Source: UBA4742 sp963734965 (GTDB taxonomy: Bacteria; Actinomycetota; Acidimicrobiia; Acidimicrobiales; Acidimicrobilacustridaceae). Taken from it: a DNA stretch of 64,000 nt. The position numbers and the translations under genes are program-made. Location: NCBI GenBank assembly GCA_963734965.1, contig CAVTJK010000003.1, positions 496,001 to 560,000 on the forward strand. The letters are read 5' to 3'. Under the pieces are notes generated by a model. That model was given only the letters and a program-made list of their open reading frames with translations. It did no database searches and had not been told where the DNA came from. This document shows, one piece after another, positions 18,502 to 26,959 of this stretch (within the stretch, counting starts at the first letter, position 1; the number at the start of each line of letters is the position of its first letter).

Positions 18502-18531
18502 ATGAACACGACACGGCTGGCTCAGCCATGA
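18502..18531 (+). other. Nine-codon leader ORF overlapping the dnaN-like start
   Basis: ATG at 18502 opens MNTTRLAQP and stops at TGA 18529-18531, which overlaps the clamp gene ATG (18528) as ATGA. With the -10-like box 6 nt upstream, ribosomes could load on the leaderless mini-ORF and re-initiate on the clamp gene. It may be coincidental; see findings. Confidence 0.35.
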
Positions 18532-19631
18532 AGCTGCGCTGCGAGCGCGACACCCTCCTCGACGGGCTGGCCGTGGTGAGCCGGGCGGTGGCCAGCCGGG
18601 GCGATGGCCGCATGGCGCTGTCAGGGGTCAAGTTCACCCTGGCCGGCGACGAGCTGGCCCTCACCGGCACCGATCTCGACCTGACCATCACCGTGAAGGT
18701 CGCCGTGAGCGGCCAGGGCGACGGCGAGGCCCTCCCGCCGGGGCGGCTGGCGACCGACATCGTGCGCTCGCTCGACCCCGGAACCGTCGAGATGACCGTC
18801 GACGAGGATCGGGTGCACATCGTCAGCGGACGTTCGCACTTCTCGGTCCAGGCCCTGCCCGTCGACCAGTTCCCCCGTCCGCCCGAAGCCGGAGGGTCCC
18901 AGGTCGACGTCGAGTCGGCGCCGCTGGCCGAGGCCGTCGGCCAGGTGGCGCGAGCCGCCGGGGTCAACGACGCCCAACCCATCCTGCGGGGGATCAACAT
19001 CTCGTCTGAGGGCGACGGCATCCGGCTGGTGGCCGTGGACGGCTACCGCCTGGCCATCCGCGACCTGCCGGGGATCAACGTGCTCGACGAGGGCCAGTCG
19101 GTCCTCGTGCCGTCTCGGTCGTTGACCGAGCTGATGCGCCTGCTGCCGCGGTCGGAGACGGTGAGCCTCGGCCTGGGAGAGCGCGTGGCCTCGTTCGCGG
19201 TCGGCAACGCCGAGGTCGTCACCCGGCTGATCGAGGGCGAGTTCCCCAGCTACCGACAGCTGATTCCGGCGTCGCTGCCGTGTCAGCTCGTGGTCGGCCG
19301 CGAGAGCTTGTTGCAGGCCCTCGGCCGGGTCCAGCTGCTGGCCCGCGACTCGACGCCGGTCAAGCTGACGATGCACCCCGATCGGGTCGAGGTGTCTGCC
19401 GTCTCGACCGACGTGGGCGAGGTGTCCGAGGATCTCGACGCCACCTACGAGGGCGACGAGCGCACCATCGCCTTCCGGGCCGAGTGGTTGGTGGCGGCGG
19501 TCGACGCCTTCACCAGCGATGAGATCGAGATCGGCATGGAGGCTGAACTGGGGTTGGTCAAGCCCGCCGTGATCCGCGCCCCCGGCGTCAAGGACCACCT
19601 GCAGCTGCTCATGCCGGTGCGCACCACCTGA
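18528..19631 (+). CDS. dnaN: DNA polymerase III beta subunit (sliding clamp), probable paralogue
   Basis: 367 residues, the usual clamp length, with three repeated clamp folds. Recognisable segments are MKLRCERDTLLDGLAVVSRA, MALSGVKFTLAGDELALTGT, GINISSEGDGIRLVAVDGYR, SRSLTELMRLLPR, EGEFPSYRQLIP and, at the end, HLQLLMPVRTT, the peptide-binding C-terminus. The clamp tethers polymerase to DNA and recruits repair factors. The neighbours are GAF-ANTAR genes rather than dnaA, recF or gyrB, so this may be a second copy, as found in some actinobacteria. A nine-codon leader ORF abuts the start. Confidence 0.93.
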   Translation: MKLRCERDTLLDGLAVVSRAVASRGDGRMALSGVKFTLAGDELALTGTDLDLTITVKVAVSGQGDGEALPPGRLATDIVRSLDPGTVEMTVDEDRVHIVSGRSHFSVQALPVDQFPRPPEAGGSQVDVESAPLAEAVGQVARAAGVNDAQPILRGINISSEGDGIRLVAVDGYRLAIRDLPGINVLDEGQSVLVPSRSLTELMRLLPRSETVSLGLGERVASFAVGNAEVVTRLIEGEFPSYRQLIPASLPCQLVVGRESLLQALGRVQLLARDSTPVKLTMHPDRVEVSAVSTDVGEVSEDLDATYEGDERTIAFRAEWLVAAVDAFTSDEIEIGMEAELGLVKPAVIRAPGVKDHLQLLMPVRTT

Positions 19632-19661
19632 GCACACGGGCGAGCGCTGGTCGTCGTCGGC

Positions 19662-20399
19662 TCAGCCGGGCGGGACGGTGAGGGCGGCGACCACGTCGGG
19701 TGCCAGCGCACCCGACACCAGATCGTTGGCCAGCAGCCCCAGCCGGAGGTTGTGGCTGCGGGCATAGCCACGGAGGCGGGCGAACGCCGTGTCCATGTCG
19801 ATCCGGGCCCGTTCGGCGAGCACGCCTTTGGCCTGTTCGATGGTGATGCGGCTGTTGAGGGCGTAGTTGAGCTGGGCCACGAGCAGTTGCGACTCGCGCG
19901 TCGCCTGGTCCTGGAGGATGGCGATGGTGGCGGCGTCGGCCAACGCCTGAGCGATGAGGAGATCGGTCTCGGTGACGACGACACGGTCATCGACGAACAC
20001 GTTGAGGGCACCGATCGTGAGGTCGCGCAGCCGCAAGGGCAGAGCCTGGACCGACCGGTATCCGAGCGACAGCGCCTCGGGCCCGAAGCGGGGCCAACGA
20101 TCGCTCTGGGCCAGGTCCTCGTTCACGATCGCCGTACCGGTCGTGAAGCAGTCGAGGCAGGGACCCTCCATGTTCTGGAGCTGGAACAGCTCGAGCAGCC
20201 GGACTTGCTCGCTCGACGCCGCCACGACGTGCAGCACCCCTTTGCTGTCGGCGAGGAGGATGCCAGCGGCGCCCACATCGAGCAGGTCGAGGCAGCGGTC
20301 CGTCAGTGCCGTCAGCAGTTCGATGATGTCGAACTCGTCGATCAGCGTGTCGGCGAGCTGCACGAACGTCTGGGCCAACAGGGCCTCGCGTGTGGGCAT
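19662..20399 (-). CDS. GAF-ANTAR RNA-binding antiterminator-type regulator
   Basis: About 245 residues. An N-terminal GAF sensory domain (ELLTALTDRCLDLLDVGAAG, GPCLDCFTTGTAIVNEDLAQ, LGYRSVQALPLRLRDLTIGA) is followed by a C-terminal ANTAR three-helix domain (LNSRITIEQAKGVLAERARI, FARLRGYARSHNLRL) that binds paired-hairpin RNAs to prevent termination. The conserved QAKG and the tyrosine/arginine of the ANTAR helices are present. ATG at 20399 follows a GAAGGGA site; ATG at 20453 would overlap the upstream gene by 17 nt. Second gene of a tandem pair of the same type. Confidence 0.88.
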   Translation of the reverse strand: MPTREALLAQTFVQLADTLIDEFDIIELLTALTDRCLDLLDVGAAGILLADSKGVLHVVAASSEQVRLLELFQLQNMEGPCLDCFTTGTAIVNEDLAQSDRWPRFGPEALSLGYRSVQALPLRLRDLTIGALNVFVDDRVVVTETDLLIAQALADAATIAILQDQATRESQLLVAQLNYALNSRITIEQAKGVLAERARIDMDTAFARLRGYARSHNLRLGLLANDLVSGALAPDVVAALTVPPG

Positions 20400-20436
20400 C
20401 TGGGAAATCCCTTCTTCGAGATCGATTTTCACACGT

Positions 20437-21144
20437 TCACGGTCGATCGTCATCATCGAGTGTGAGGCGCCGCTCGACGATGTCGAGCGCGACCCCCGCC
20501 ATGTCCCGGTCGGTCGCGTACGCATGCCCTCGCAGGCGGACGAGGGCCTCGGCGATGCTGACGTCGAGTTGGACCGAGACCATGCCGGACGCCTGATGGA
20601 TCGTCGCCTGGTGCGAACCGGCGTCGGCCAGGCCCGTCGCCAGCGAGCCCGGCTGAGCCCCGCCCTGCATGTCGAGGATGGCCTGGGTGACCAACTCGGC
20701 GGTGAGCAGGGCCTCGACGTGCTGGGTGTGGGTCAGGGCTCCGACGGTCGACTGGTACAGGGTGAGGGCACCCAGGCGAGCCGAACCGACCTGGAGCGGG
20801 AAGGCGAAGGCCGCCTCCATCTCGGCCTCGACCGCGGCGGCGGCGAAGGCCGGCCAGCGCTTGGCCCCGGCGTCGGCCAGCGCCGCCTCGAGCACCGGTC
20901 GGTCGCCCCGACCGGCATCGAGGCTCGGACCCTCACCGAGGAGGAACTGAAGGTCTTCGAGCGAACGGCTGATCTCGTCGGTTCCGTAGGTCGGCCCTCG
21001 ATGCTCGGCGGTCACCAGCGAGATTCCTACCCCGCTCACGCCGAGGATCTCCTGAGCGGCCGTGCACAGTCCGTCCGCCGTCGGGTCGAGGTCGAGATGT
21101 CTGTCGAACGTCAGCGAGAGTCGCGGCCACCCGTCACCGATCAC
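20437..21144 (-). CDS. GAF-ANTAR regulator (first of tandem pair)
   Basis: About 235 residues from GTG 21144, which is preceded by GAGGAG at 6 nt. The GAF part includes AQEILGVSGVGISLVTAEHR and LLGEGPSLDAGRGDRPVLE, with an AFPLQVGSARLGALTLYQS strand. The ANTAR part is HQATIHQASGMVSVQLDVSI followed by ALVRLRGHAYATDRDMAGVA, a typical actinobacterial ANTAR. Together with the next gene it forms a two-gene unit that may respond to related signals and act on nested antiterminator RNAs; the target RNAs are not visible here. Confidence 0.87.
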   Translation of the reverse strand: MIGDGWPRLSLTFDRHLDLDPTADGLCTAAQEILGVSGVGISLVTAEHRGPTYGTDEISRSLEDLQFLLGEGPSLDAGRGDRPVLEAALADAGAKRWPAFAAAAVEAEMEAAFAFPLQVGSARLGALTLYQSTVGALTHTQHVEALLTAELVTQAILDMQGGAQPGSLATGLADAGSHQATIHQASGMVSVQLDVSIAEALVRLRGHAYATDRDMAGVALDIVERRLTLDDDDRP

Positions 21145-21275
21145 TCGCGGCTCCTCGGCTCGGCCCTCGGCGCGATCGGGTGGGACTGGATCTCCGTCTC
21201 GAGGGATGCTCGCGAAGATACAGGACACCACATCGTGACCCGCCAGATCCCCTCGGCGAGTCCCGGTCCTGGCGG

Positions 21276-21689
21276 TCAACCCCCGCGATGCCGCCGCGCC
21301 GCCGCCCTCAGCTGGTTCTCGGGCTCCTTGCGGTCGAGGTAGTCGCGCCACATCGTGACCAGGCCGCCCTCGTCGACCTCGACGATGGTCGCGCCGTGCA
21401 TCTCGATGGGTGTACCGGCGGCGGGATCGTCAGTGGAGGACCCGGCGTAGGTGGCGCGTCCGATCCATTCGAACACGGCCCAGCTCGCCTGGCCCCGGAT
21501 CGTCGTGATCTCCTGCCGCCAGTCGGGGAAGACCTGGGCCGTGCCCCGCTGGATCGATCGCAGGTCCGTGGTGCTCGGCGTGTTGGGATCGCCGAAGGTG
21601 GCGTCCGGTGCGAACAGATCGCGCCATCGGGACTCGTCGGAGAAGTCCAGGGCGCGCTCGGCTCGGCGCGCCCATTCGTCCCAGTTCAC
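21276..21689 (-). CDS. SnoaL-like/NTF2-fold protein
   Basis: 137 residues from GTG 21689. The order of segments fits the NTF2-like cone fold seen in SnoaL-type cyclases and limonene-epoxide-hydrolase relatives: WARRAERALDFSDESRWRDL, LFAPDATFGDPNTP, VFEWIGRATYAG, GATIVEVDEGGLVTMWRDYL. These are either small enzymes or ligand-binding proteins; the substrate cannot be predicted. Same strand as the GAF-ANTAR genes, downstream of the binding-protein gene. Confidence 0.78.
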   Translation of the reverse strand: MNWDEWARRAERALDFSDESRWRDLFAPDATFGDPNTPSTTDLRSIQRGTAQVFPDWRQEITTIRGQASWAVFEWIGRATYAGSSTDDPAAGTPIEMHGATIVEVDEGGLVTMWRDYLDRKEPENQLRAAARRHRGG

Positions 21690-21794
21690 GGGCCTACCTC
21701 CGTCGTCGGTGGGTGCGAGCCTCGGTCAGCGGTCACGGCTCGACCCTGTCGAGCGATGGACGCGAGGTCCTGGTCATGGGTCATCGGGCACGGA

Positions 21795-22850
21795 TCATGG
21801 GTCGATCTCCACGCTGCGGCCGTCCCGCCACGACCGCAGCACCAGGGCCGGGCCCTTCAACGCGGCGTGGTCCCACTGCCCGAAGCCCATCGTCGTGCCG
21901 GTCCGTCCGCTGGCCGCCGTGAGCCGCTTCACCCGTTCGAGTCCTTCGGTCAACCCAGCCCGGTCGACGGCATCAGCCCGGGCCAGACCCTCGCCGAGCA
22001 GCCGTCCGATGTCGTAGGCCGCCACCCCGATGGGGCTGGCGGCATGGGCTCGGGACTGCTCGCGCAATCCGGCGCGATCCGAGTTGGTGTCGCTGATGGT
22101 GTCGACATAGACCCACCCCTCGAACCCCGCTCGCCACTCGCGCCGGGAGTAGCCGAACATCAACGCCGAGTTGGCCAGGACCGGGCCCGTCCAGCCGCAC
22201 GCGTCGAGGGCGAGGGCGACGGCCCGCGCCGCGACTCCCAGCCCGAGGTAGACGACGGCATCAGGCTCGATCCCGAGCGCGTCCTTCACCGTCGGCGTCA
22301 GGTCGTCGGCCAGCGCCGACACGGCGGCGCCGTACCCGACCTCAGGCTCGCGGCCCGGCGCCAGGGCCCGGTCGAGCCAGAGGCGGTAGTTGGTCCCGAC
22401 GGGCGTGTCGTCGTGCAGCACGGCAAGGTGACGACAGCCGGTCGTCCGCAGGTGATCGACCAGCAGCACCGGTTCCTCTTCGAGCGAGCCGACCTGGTAG
22501 TGGAACATGTGTCGACCGCGCGTGATCGAGCCACCCGTGTAGTTGATCCCGGGCACCTCGGCGGCGTCGGCCAGGTCGCGGACGATGAGCCCGTTGTCGC
22601 TGATCGAAGGACCGACCACGGCCACGACCCCGGCGTCGAGCAGCTCGCCGTAGGTCTCGATCACCGACTCGGCCGACCCGCCGGGCAGGCCGTCGGCGTG
22701 ACGCGAGACCAGCTCGATCGGACGCCCGATCCTGGCTTCGGCTCGCACCGCACCGAGTCCGAGGCGCAGCCCGTCGTCGAAGTAGCGCCCGCCGTCACCT
22801 TGGTCGAAGTCGAAGAGCACGCCGACCCGCACGGGCGCCGGATCAGCCAC
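21795..22850 (-). CDS. Type I periplasmic-binding-fold protein (LivJ/AmiC-like), no signal peptide
   Basis: 351 residues from GTG 22850. It begins PVRVGVLFDFDQGDGGRYFD and continues with VVAVVGPSISDNGLIVRDLA, VPGINYTGGSITRGRHMFHY, RHLAVLHDDTPVGTNYRLWL and AVVYLGLGVAARAVALALDA, the pattern of branched-chain amino-acid/amide-binding Peripla_BP_6 proteins. No signal peptide or lipobox is visible and no transport genes adjoin, so it could be a cytoplasmic sensor or a protein with an unrecognised export route. Divergent from the amidohydrolase at 22967. Confidence 0.8.
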   Translation of the reverse strand: MADPAPVRVGVLFDFDQGDGGRYFDDGLRLGLGAVRAEARIGRPIELVSRHADGLPGGSAESVIETYGELLDAGVVAVVGPSISDNGLIVRDLADAAEVPGINYTGGSITRGRHMFHYQVGSLEEEPVLLVDHLRTTGCRHLAVLHDDTPVGTNYRLWLDRALAPGREPEVGYGAAVSALADDLTPTVKDALGIEPDAVVYLGLGVAARAVALALDACGWTGPVLANSALMFGYSRREWRAGFEGWVYVDTISDTNSDRAGLREQSRAHAASPIGVAAYDIGRLLGEGLARADAVDRAGLTEGLERVKRLTAASGRTGTTMGFGQWDHAALKGPALVLRSWRDGRSVEIDP

Positions 22851-22925
22851 GCGCCTGTCTCTCGGTGCTGATCCGTCCGAGCGCCATCACGCTCGTCGTG
22901 TCCCCCATGACTGGCGGATACTAAC

Positions 22926-22941
22926 CTGACGGCGGCGTCAG
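22926..22941. promoter_or_regulatory. Palindromic operator candidate upstream of the amidohydrolase operon
   Basis: CTGACG-GCGG-CGTCAG is a perfect 6-bp inverted repeat with a 4-bp centre, lying just after a GATACT -10-like box and before the ribosome site of the gene at 22967. Its form resembles actinobacterial TetR-family operators of lipid and acyl-CoA catabolism genes. No regulator gene adjoins, so assignment is by form and position only. Confidence 0.45.
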
Positions 22942-22966
22942 TTCTGGGGCCGAAGGGAAACTGCTC

Positions 22967-24250
22967 ATGCGACTCGAAGACCTGATCCTGGTGAGCGTCG
23001 ACGACCACGTCGTCGAGCCTCCTGATCTGTTCGAGCGACATCTGCCGGCGCGGTGGCGTGAGTCGGCGCCCCGGGTCGAGAGCCGCCCCGACGGCAGCGA
23101 CGTCTGGGTCTACGACGGCAACGTCATCCCCAACATCGGGTTGAACGCCGTGGCCGGACGACCCCCCGACGAGTACGGCATGGAGCCGACCGCGTTCGCC
23201 GAGCTGCGATCCGGTTGCTACGACATCGCCGACCGCGTCCGCGACATGGACGCCAACGGCGTACTCGGCTCGATGTGCTTTCCGTCGTTCCCGAACTTGT
23301 GCGGTCAGCTGTTCGCCCGATCGACCGACCTCGACGTGGGGCTGGCCGTCCTGCAGGCCTACAACGACTGGCACATCGACGAGTGGTGCGGCTCGGCGCC
23401 GGGCCGGTTCATCCCGCTCATGATCCCACCGATCTGGGACCCCGAGGCCATGGCCGACGAGGTGCGCCGCTGTGCGGCCAAGGGCTGCCACGCGGTGTCC
23501 TTCTCGGAGAACCCGTCCAAGTTGAAGCGACCCAGCTTCCACGACGACCACTGGGACCCCTTCTGGTCGGCGTGCGTCGACGAGGACGTGATCGTGTGCC
23601 TGCACATCGGATCGTCGTCGCACCTGGCCATCACCGCGCCCGACGCGCCGATCGACGTGCTGATCACGCTTCAGCCCATCAACATCGTGCAGGCCGCCGC
23701 CGATCTGATGTGGTCGCCGGTCCTGCGCAAGTTCCCCGGTCTGCGCGTCGCGTTGTCCGAAGGGGGCATCGGGTGGATCCCGTACTTCTGCGAGCGGCTC
23801 GACTGGATCTACACCCGCCACCGTCACTGGACCGGTCAGGACTTCGGCGGGCGACTCCCGAGCGAGGTCTTCCTCGAACGGATCGTGCTCTGCTTCATCG
23901 ACGACCCGGCCGGGGTGGCCAACCTGGATCGCATGAACGTCGACGGGGTCTGCTGGGAGGCCGACTACCCGCATTCCGACTCGACCTGGCCCGTGTCGCC
24001 CGAGACGCTGTGGCCGTCGATCGAGGGAGTAGCTCCTGATGTCGTCGATCGGATCACCCACGACAACGCCATGCGGCACTTCCGCTTCGATCCCTTCGCT
24101 CATCGAGCGCGGGAGAGCTGCACGGTCGGCGCGCTCCGGGCCCAGGCCCTCGATGTGGACGTGACCCCGCGATCGGCAGGTCGCAAGGTCGAGCACAAGA
24201 CCGGGGCGGCCGAACTGATCCAGATCGGTGAGTCCGGGAACCGCCGGTGA
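22967..24250 (+). CDS. Metal-dependent amidohydrolase (amidohydro-rel, PF04909 type)
   Basis: 427 residues. It starts LILVSVDDHVVEPPDLFERH, where the DxH-like motif SVDDHV stands at the metal site, and ends with an EADYPHSDSTWP motif carrying the late aspartate. In between lie GVLGSMCFPSFPNLCGQLFA, DEDVIVCLHIGSSSHLA and LSEGGIGWIPYFCERLDW. The family (aminocarboxymuconate-semialdehyde decarboxylase/LigW-like) hydrolyses or decarboxylates small carboxylates. ATG follows GAAGGGA. A palindrome sits in the promoter region. Downstream lie the thiolase and DUF35 genes, suggesting a degradative operon. Confidence 0.87.
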   Translation: MRLEDLILVSVDDHVVEPPDLFERHLPARWRESAPRVESRPDGSDVWVYDGNVIPNIGLNAVAGRPPDEYGMEPTAFAELRSGCYDIADRVRDMDANGVLGSMCFPSFPNLCGQLFARSTDLDVGLAVLQAYNDWHIDEWCGSAPGRFIPLMIPPIWDPEAMADEVRRCAAKGCHAVSFSENPSKLKRPSFHDDHWDPFWSACVDEDVIVCLHIGSSSHLAITAPDAPIDVLITLQPINIVQAAADLMWSPVLRKFPGLRVALSEGGIGWIPYFCERLDWIYTRHRHWTGQDFGGRLPSEVFLERIVLCFIDDPAGVANLDRMNVDGVCWEADYPHSDSTWPVSPETLWPSIEGVAPDVVDRITHDNAMRHFRFDPFAHRARESCTVGALRAQALDVDVTPRSAGRKVEHKTGAAELIQIGESGNRR

Positions 24251-24341
24251 CCCGACGCGTCCGGGACCACAAGCCATCCCACCCGCCGCTCCACCGGGGT
24301 GACCTGGCGTCGTCGCGTCGACGGCGGGAGAGACCGGCGCG

Positions 24342-25493
24342 ATGAGCCGGCGCGCCACCATCGTGGGCGTGGCCACGTCCGACTACCCCTACCTGCCCGA
24401 CATGAGCGAGGGAGCCGTGCACGCCCAGGCGGCCGAGCGCGCCCTGGCCGACGCGGGTCTCACCTTCGACGACGTCGACGGGTACGCCAGCGCCGGGTAC
24501 CACCCGCTCTACAGCGTGGCCATGAGCGAGTACCTGGGCCTGCGTCCGATGTGGCTCGACGAGACCAACATCGGGGGAGCGTCGTTCGAGGTGCACCTCG
24601 AGCACGCGGCGCGGGCCATCGAAGCGGGCGACTGCGAGGTGGTGCTCATCACCTACGGCAGCATCCAGCTCTCCTCGATGGGACGCCAGATCGGCGGGGG
24701 CGGTGGGGGAGGCGGGGTCATGGCTCCCCAGACCTGGGACGGGCTGTGGGGCAACTCGCTCGTCGGGTCCTACGCCCTCGCCGCCCATCGGCACATGGCC
24801 CAGTACGGGACGACCTCGGAGCAGCTGGCCGAGATCGCGGTGACGATGCGGCGCCACGCCGGGTTCAACCCGATGGCCCAGTACCGCGACCCGCTCACCG
24901 TCGAGGACGTGCTGGCCTCCAAGCTCGTGGCCGATCCCTTGCACAAGTTCGACTGCTGCGTGGTGTCCGACGGCGGCGGGGCGTGCGTGGTCACCACCGA
25001 AGCGAGGGCCCGCGACCTGCGCTCGGTCCCGGTCCACGTGCTCGGCGCCGCCCACACCATCACCCACGCCCTCAACGTGTCGCAGTCCGACGACCTGACC
25101 GTGAGCGCGGCGGCCCGCTCGGGGCCCAAAGCGCTCGCGCGGGCGGGAGTCGCGCTGAGCGACGTGGACACGCTGCAGCTCTACGACTCGTTCACCATCA
25201 CGGTCGTGCTCACCCTCGAAGGGCTCGGGTTCTGCGCTCCGGGCGAGGGCGGCCCCTTCGTGGCCGACGGCCGGCTGGCCTTCGACGGGCCGCTGCCGAC
25301 CAACACCGACGGTGGCGGCCTGTCGGCCTGCCATCCGGGCATGCGGGGGATGTTCCTGCTGGTCGAAGCGGTGCGTCAGCTGCGCGGCGAGGCCGGCCCC
25401 ACCCAGGTGCCCGGGGCCGAGGTCGCCCTGGTGCACGGCACCGGTGGCTATCTCTCGACGGGCGCCACCGTCATCCTCGGGACGCACCGGTGA
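24342..25493 (+). CDS. Thiolase-fold lipid-transfer protein/retro-aldolase (DitF/Ltp2-like)
   Basis: 383 residues. The thiolase fold lacks the usual nucleophilic cysteine context; the N-terminus is RRATIVGVATSDYPYLPDM. Key segments are ETNIGGASFEVHLEHAARAI, SKLVADPLHKFDCCVVSDGG and TNTDGGGLSACHPGMRGM, where the late His of the thiolase family is kept. These features match Ltp2/DitF-type proteins, which pair with a DUF35 protein to cleave beta-hydroxyacyl-CoA side chains by retro-aldol reaction in steroid catabolism; the next gene is a DUF35 protein in overlapping frame, which strengthens the call. A run of eight glycines (24693-24716) interrupts the usual loop. Confidence 0.88.
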   Translation: MSRRATIVGVATSDYPYLPDMSEGAVHAQAAERALADAGLTFDDVDGYASAGYHPLYSVAMSEYLGLRPMWLDETNIGGASFEVHLEHAARAIEAGDCEVVLITYGSIQLSSMGRQIGGGGGGGGVMAPQTWDGLWGNSLVGSYALAAHRHMAQYGTTSEQLAEIAVTMRRHAGFNPMAQYRDPLTVEDVLASKLVADPLHKFDCCVVSDGGGACVVTTEARARDLRSVPVHVLGAAHTITHALNVSQSDDLTVSAAARSGPKALARAGVALSDVDTLQLYDSFTITVVLTLEGLGFCAPGEGGPFVADGRLAFDGPLPTNTDGGGLSACHPGMRGMFLLVEAVRQLRGEAGPTQVPGAEVALVHGTGGYLSTGATVILGTHR

Positions 25494-25954
25494 CCGCGCC
25501 CCGGCCGGTGCACGAGGCCGTGCTGCCGGAGGGAGCCAAGCCCCGCCCCGGCCCGCCCACCGATCCCGAGCTCGACCCCTACTTCGCGGCCGCGGCCGAG
25601 GGTCGCCTCGTCGTGCAGCGCTGCGCGAACGGCCACACCCAGCTCTACCCCCGCCGCCATTGCATCGTGTGCCGCCAACCGGTCGCGTGGGCCGACGCGT
25701 CCGGCTTCGGCACCGTCTACTCCTACACCGTGATCCGTCAGAGCTACACCCGCGCCTTTCGTCACCTGCTGCCGCTCGTGGTGGCCCTGGTCGACCTGGA
25801 CGAGGGACCTCGCATCATGACCAACCTGGTGGGCGTCGAGCCCGACGACGTGGTCGTGGGCCAACGGGTCGAGGTCTGGTTCGAGCGGGTCGGCGACGAC
25901 GCCGCGCTCGCGCTGTTCACCCCGGTGGCCGCCGACGACCAGGCGCAGTCGTAG
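25490..25954 (+). CDS. DUF35 OB-fold/zinc-ribbon partner of the thiolase
   Basis: 154 residues from GTG 25490, overlapping the thiolase stop as GTGA. A rubredoxin-like zinc ribbon, LVVQRCANGHTQLYPRRHCI then VCRQPVAW, is followed by an OB fold (ASGFGTVYSYTVIRQSYT, EGPRIMTNLVGV, GQRVEVWFE). DUF35 proteins form heteromers with thiolase-like aldolases and help bind the CoA substrate. In the ribbon the ligands appear as CxxGH and CxxC, so one position is His rather than Cys. Confidence 0.9.
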   Translation: MTAPRPVHEAVLPEGAKPRPGPPTDPELDPYFAAAAEGRLVVQRCANGHTQLYPRRHCIVCRQPVAWADASGFGTVYSYTVIRQSYTRAFRHLLPLVVALVDLDEGPRIMTNLVGVEPDDVVVGQRVEVWFERVGDDAALALFTPVAADDQAQS

Positions 25955-26006
25955 CCGCCGAGTGAGGTGGCCGCGCCGCAGCCGGGCGGGAGGCGTCGCC
26001 GCGAAA

Positions 26007-26012
26007 TAGGGT
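26007..26012 (+). promoter_or_regulatory. -10-like box for a leaderless DUF1028 gene
   Basis: TAGGGT lies exactly 6 nt before the ATG at 26019, with no ribosome site between. A leaderless start is expected. No -35 box is apparent. Confidence 0.45.
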
Positions 26013-26018
26013 GCCGCG

Positions 26019-26912
26019 ATGACCTACTCGATCGTCGCTCGAGACGCCGACACGGGTGAGCTCGGCGTCGCCGTCCAGAGCTGCTACTTCGCGGTCGGCT
26101 CGGTCGTCCCGAACGCCCGCGCCGGCGTGGGCGTGGTGGCCACCCAGTCCTTCGCCGACGCCTCGTTCGGGCCCGTCGGCCTCGACCTGCTCGATGGCGG
26201 CCGCTCCGCCACCGAGGTGCTCGACGCCCTCGTCGGCATGGATGGTGGCGCGCCCAGTCGCCAGGTGGCCGTCCTCGACGCGGCGGGCGGCGTGGCCGCC
26301 CACACCGGCTCGGAGTGCTTGGCCGAGGCCGGTCACGTGGTCGGCGACGGCTATGTCGTCGCCGCGAACATGATGGGCCAGGCGTCGGTCTGGCCGGCGA
26401 TGGCCGCCGCCTTCGAGCAGACCGACGACGAGCTCTCGATGCGTCTGCTGGCCGCCCTCGACGCCGCCGAGGCCGAGGGGGGTGACATGCGTGGTCGCCA
26501 GTCCGCGGCGATGGTCGTCGCCGGAGCCGAACGAGCGGGGCCGGCGCAAGGTCGGCGAATCGACCTCCGCGTCGACGATCACACCGATCCCCTGGGCGAG
26601 CTCCGCCGGTTGCTGAGGGTGGCGCGGGCCCACGCCGAGTTCGATCGGGTCATCGAGCTGGTCGGAGAGCTGGACCTGGACGGAGCCATGTCGGCGGTGT
26701 CGCGCGCCCTGCAGCTGCGTCCGCACTTCGTCGAGGCGGCCGTGGCCCGGACATCGCTGTTGGCCATCGGTGGTCAGGTGGACGACGCCCGGGAGTTCGC
26801 CCGGACCTGGGGCGGTGACCGTGACGCCATGGCGCTCACCATGCGCCGGTTCGTGGCCAGCGGACTCATCCCCCTCGACGATCAGACGGTCGAGGCGGTC
26901 CTCGCGAGATGA
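26019..26912 (+). CDS. DUF1028 (Ntn-hydrolase-like) protein with helical C-terminal extension
   Basis: 297 residues. The DUF1028 core starts TYSIVARDADTGELGVAVQS and includes VPNARAGVGVVATQSFADAS, LLDGGRSATEVLDALV, RQVAVLDAAGGVAAHTGSEC and VVGDGYVVAANMM. The fold belongs to the Ntn-hydrolase superfamily; activity is unproven. The last 90 residues (FDRVIELVGELDLDGAMSAV and onwards) form a helical repeat-like tail resembling a TPR-type extension. Probably leaderless. It follows the thiolase/DUF35 pair after 65 nt. Confidence 0.85.
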   Translation: MTYSIVARDADTGELGVAVQSCYFAVGSVVPNARAGVGVVATQSFADASFGPVGLDLLDGGRSATEVLDALVGMDGGAPSRQVAVLDAAGGVAAHTGSECLAEAGHVVGDGYVVAANMMGQASVWPAMAAAFEQTDDELSMRLLAALDAAEAEGGDMRGRQSAAMVVAGAERAGPAQGRRIDLRVDDHTDPLGELRRLLRVARAHAEFDRVIELVGELDLDGAMSAVSRALQLRPHFVEAAVARTSLLAIGGQVDDAREFARTWGGDRDAMALTMRRFVASGLIPLDDQTVEAVLAR

Positions 26913-26959
26913 CCGCGGCGACCGCGAGATCGGCCTGAGCGCTCGCGATGCGCCGTCGC

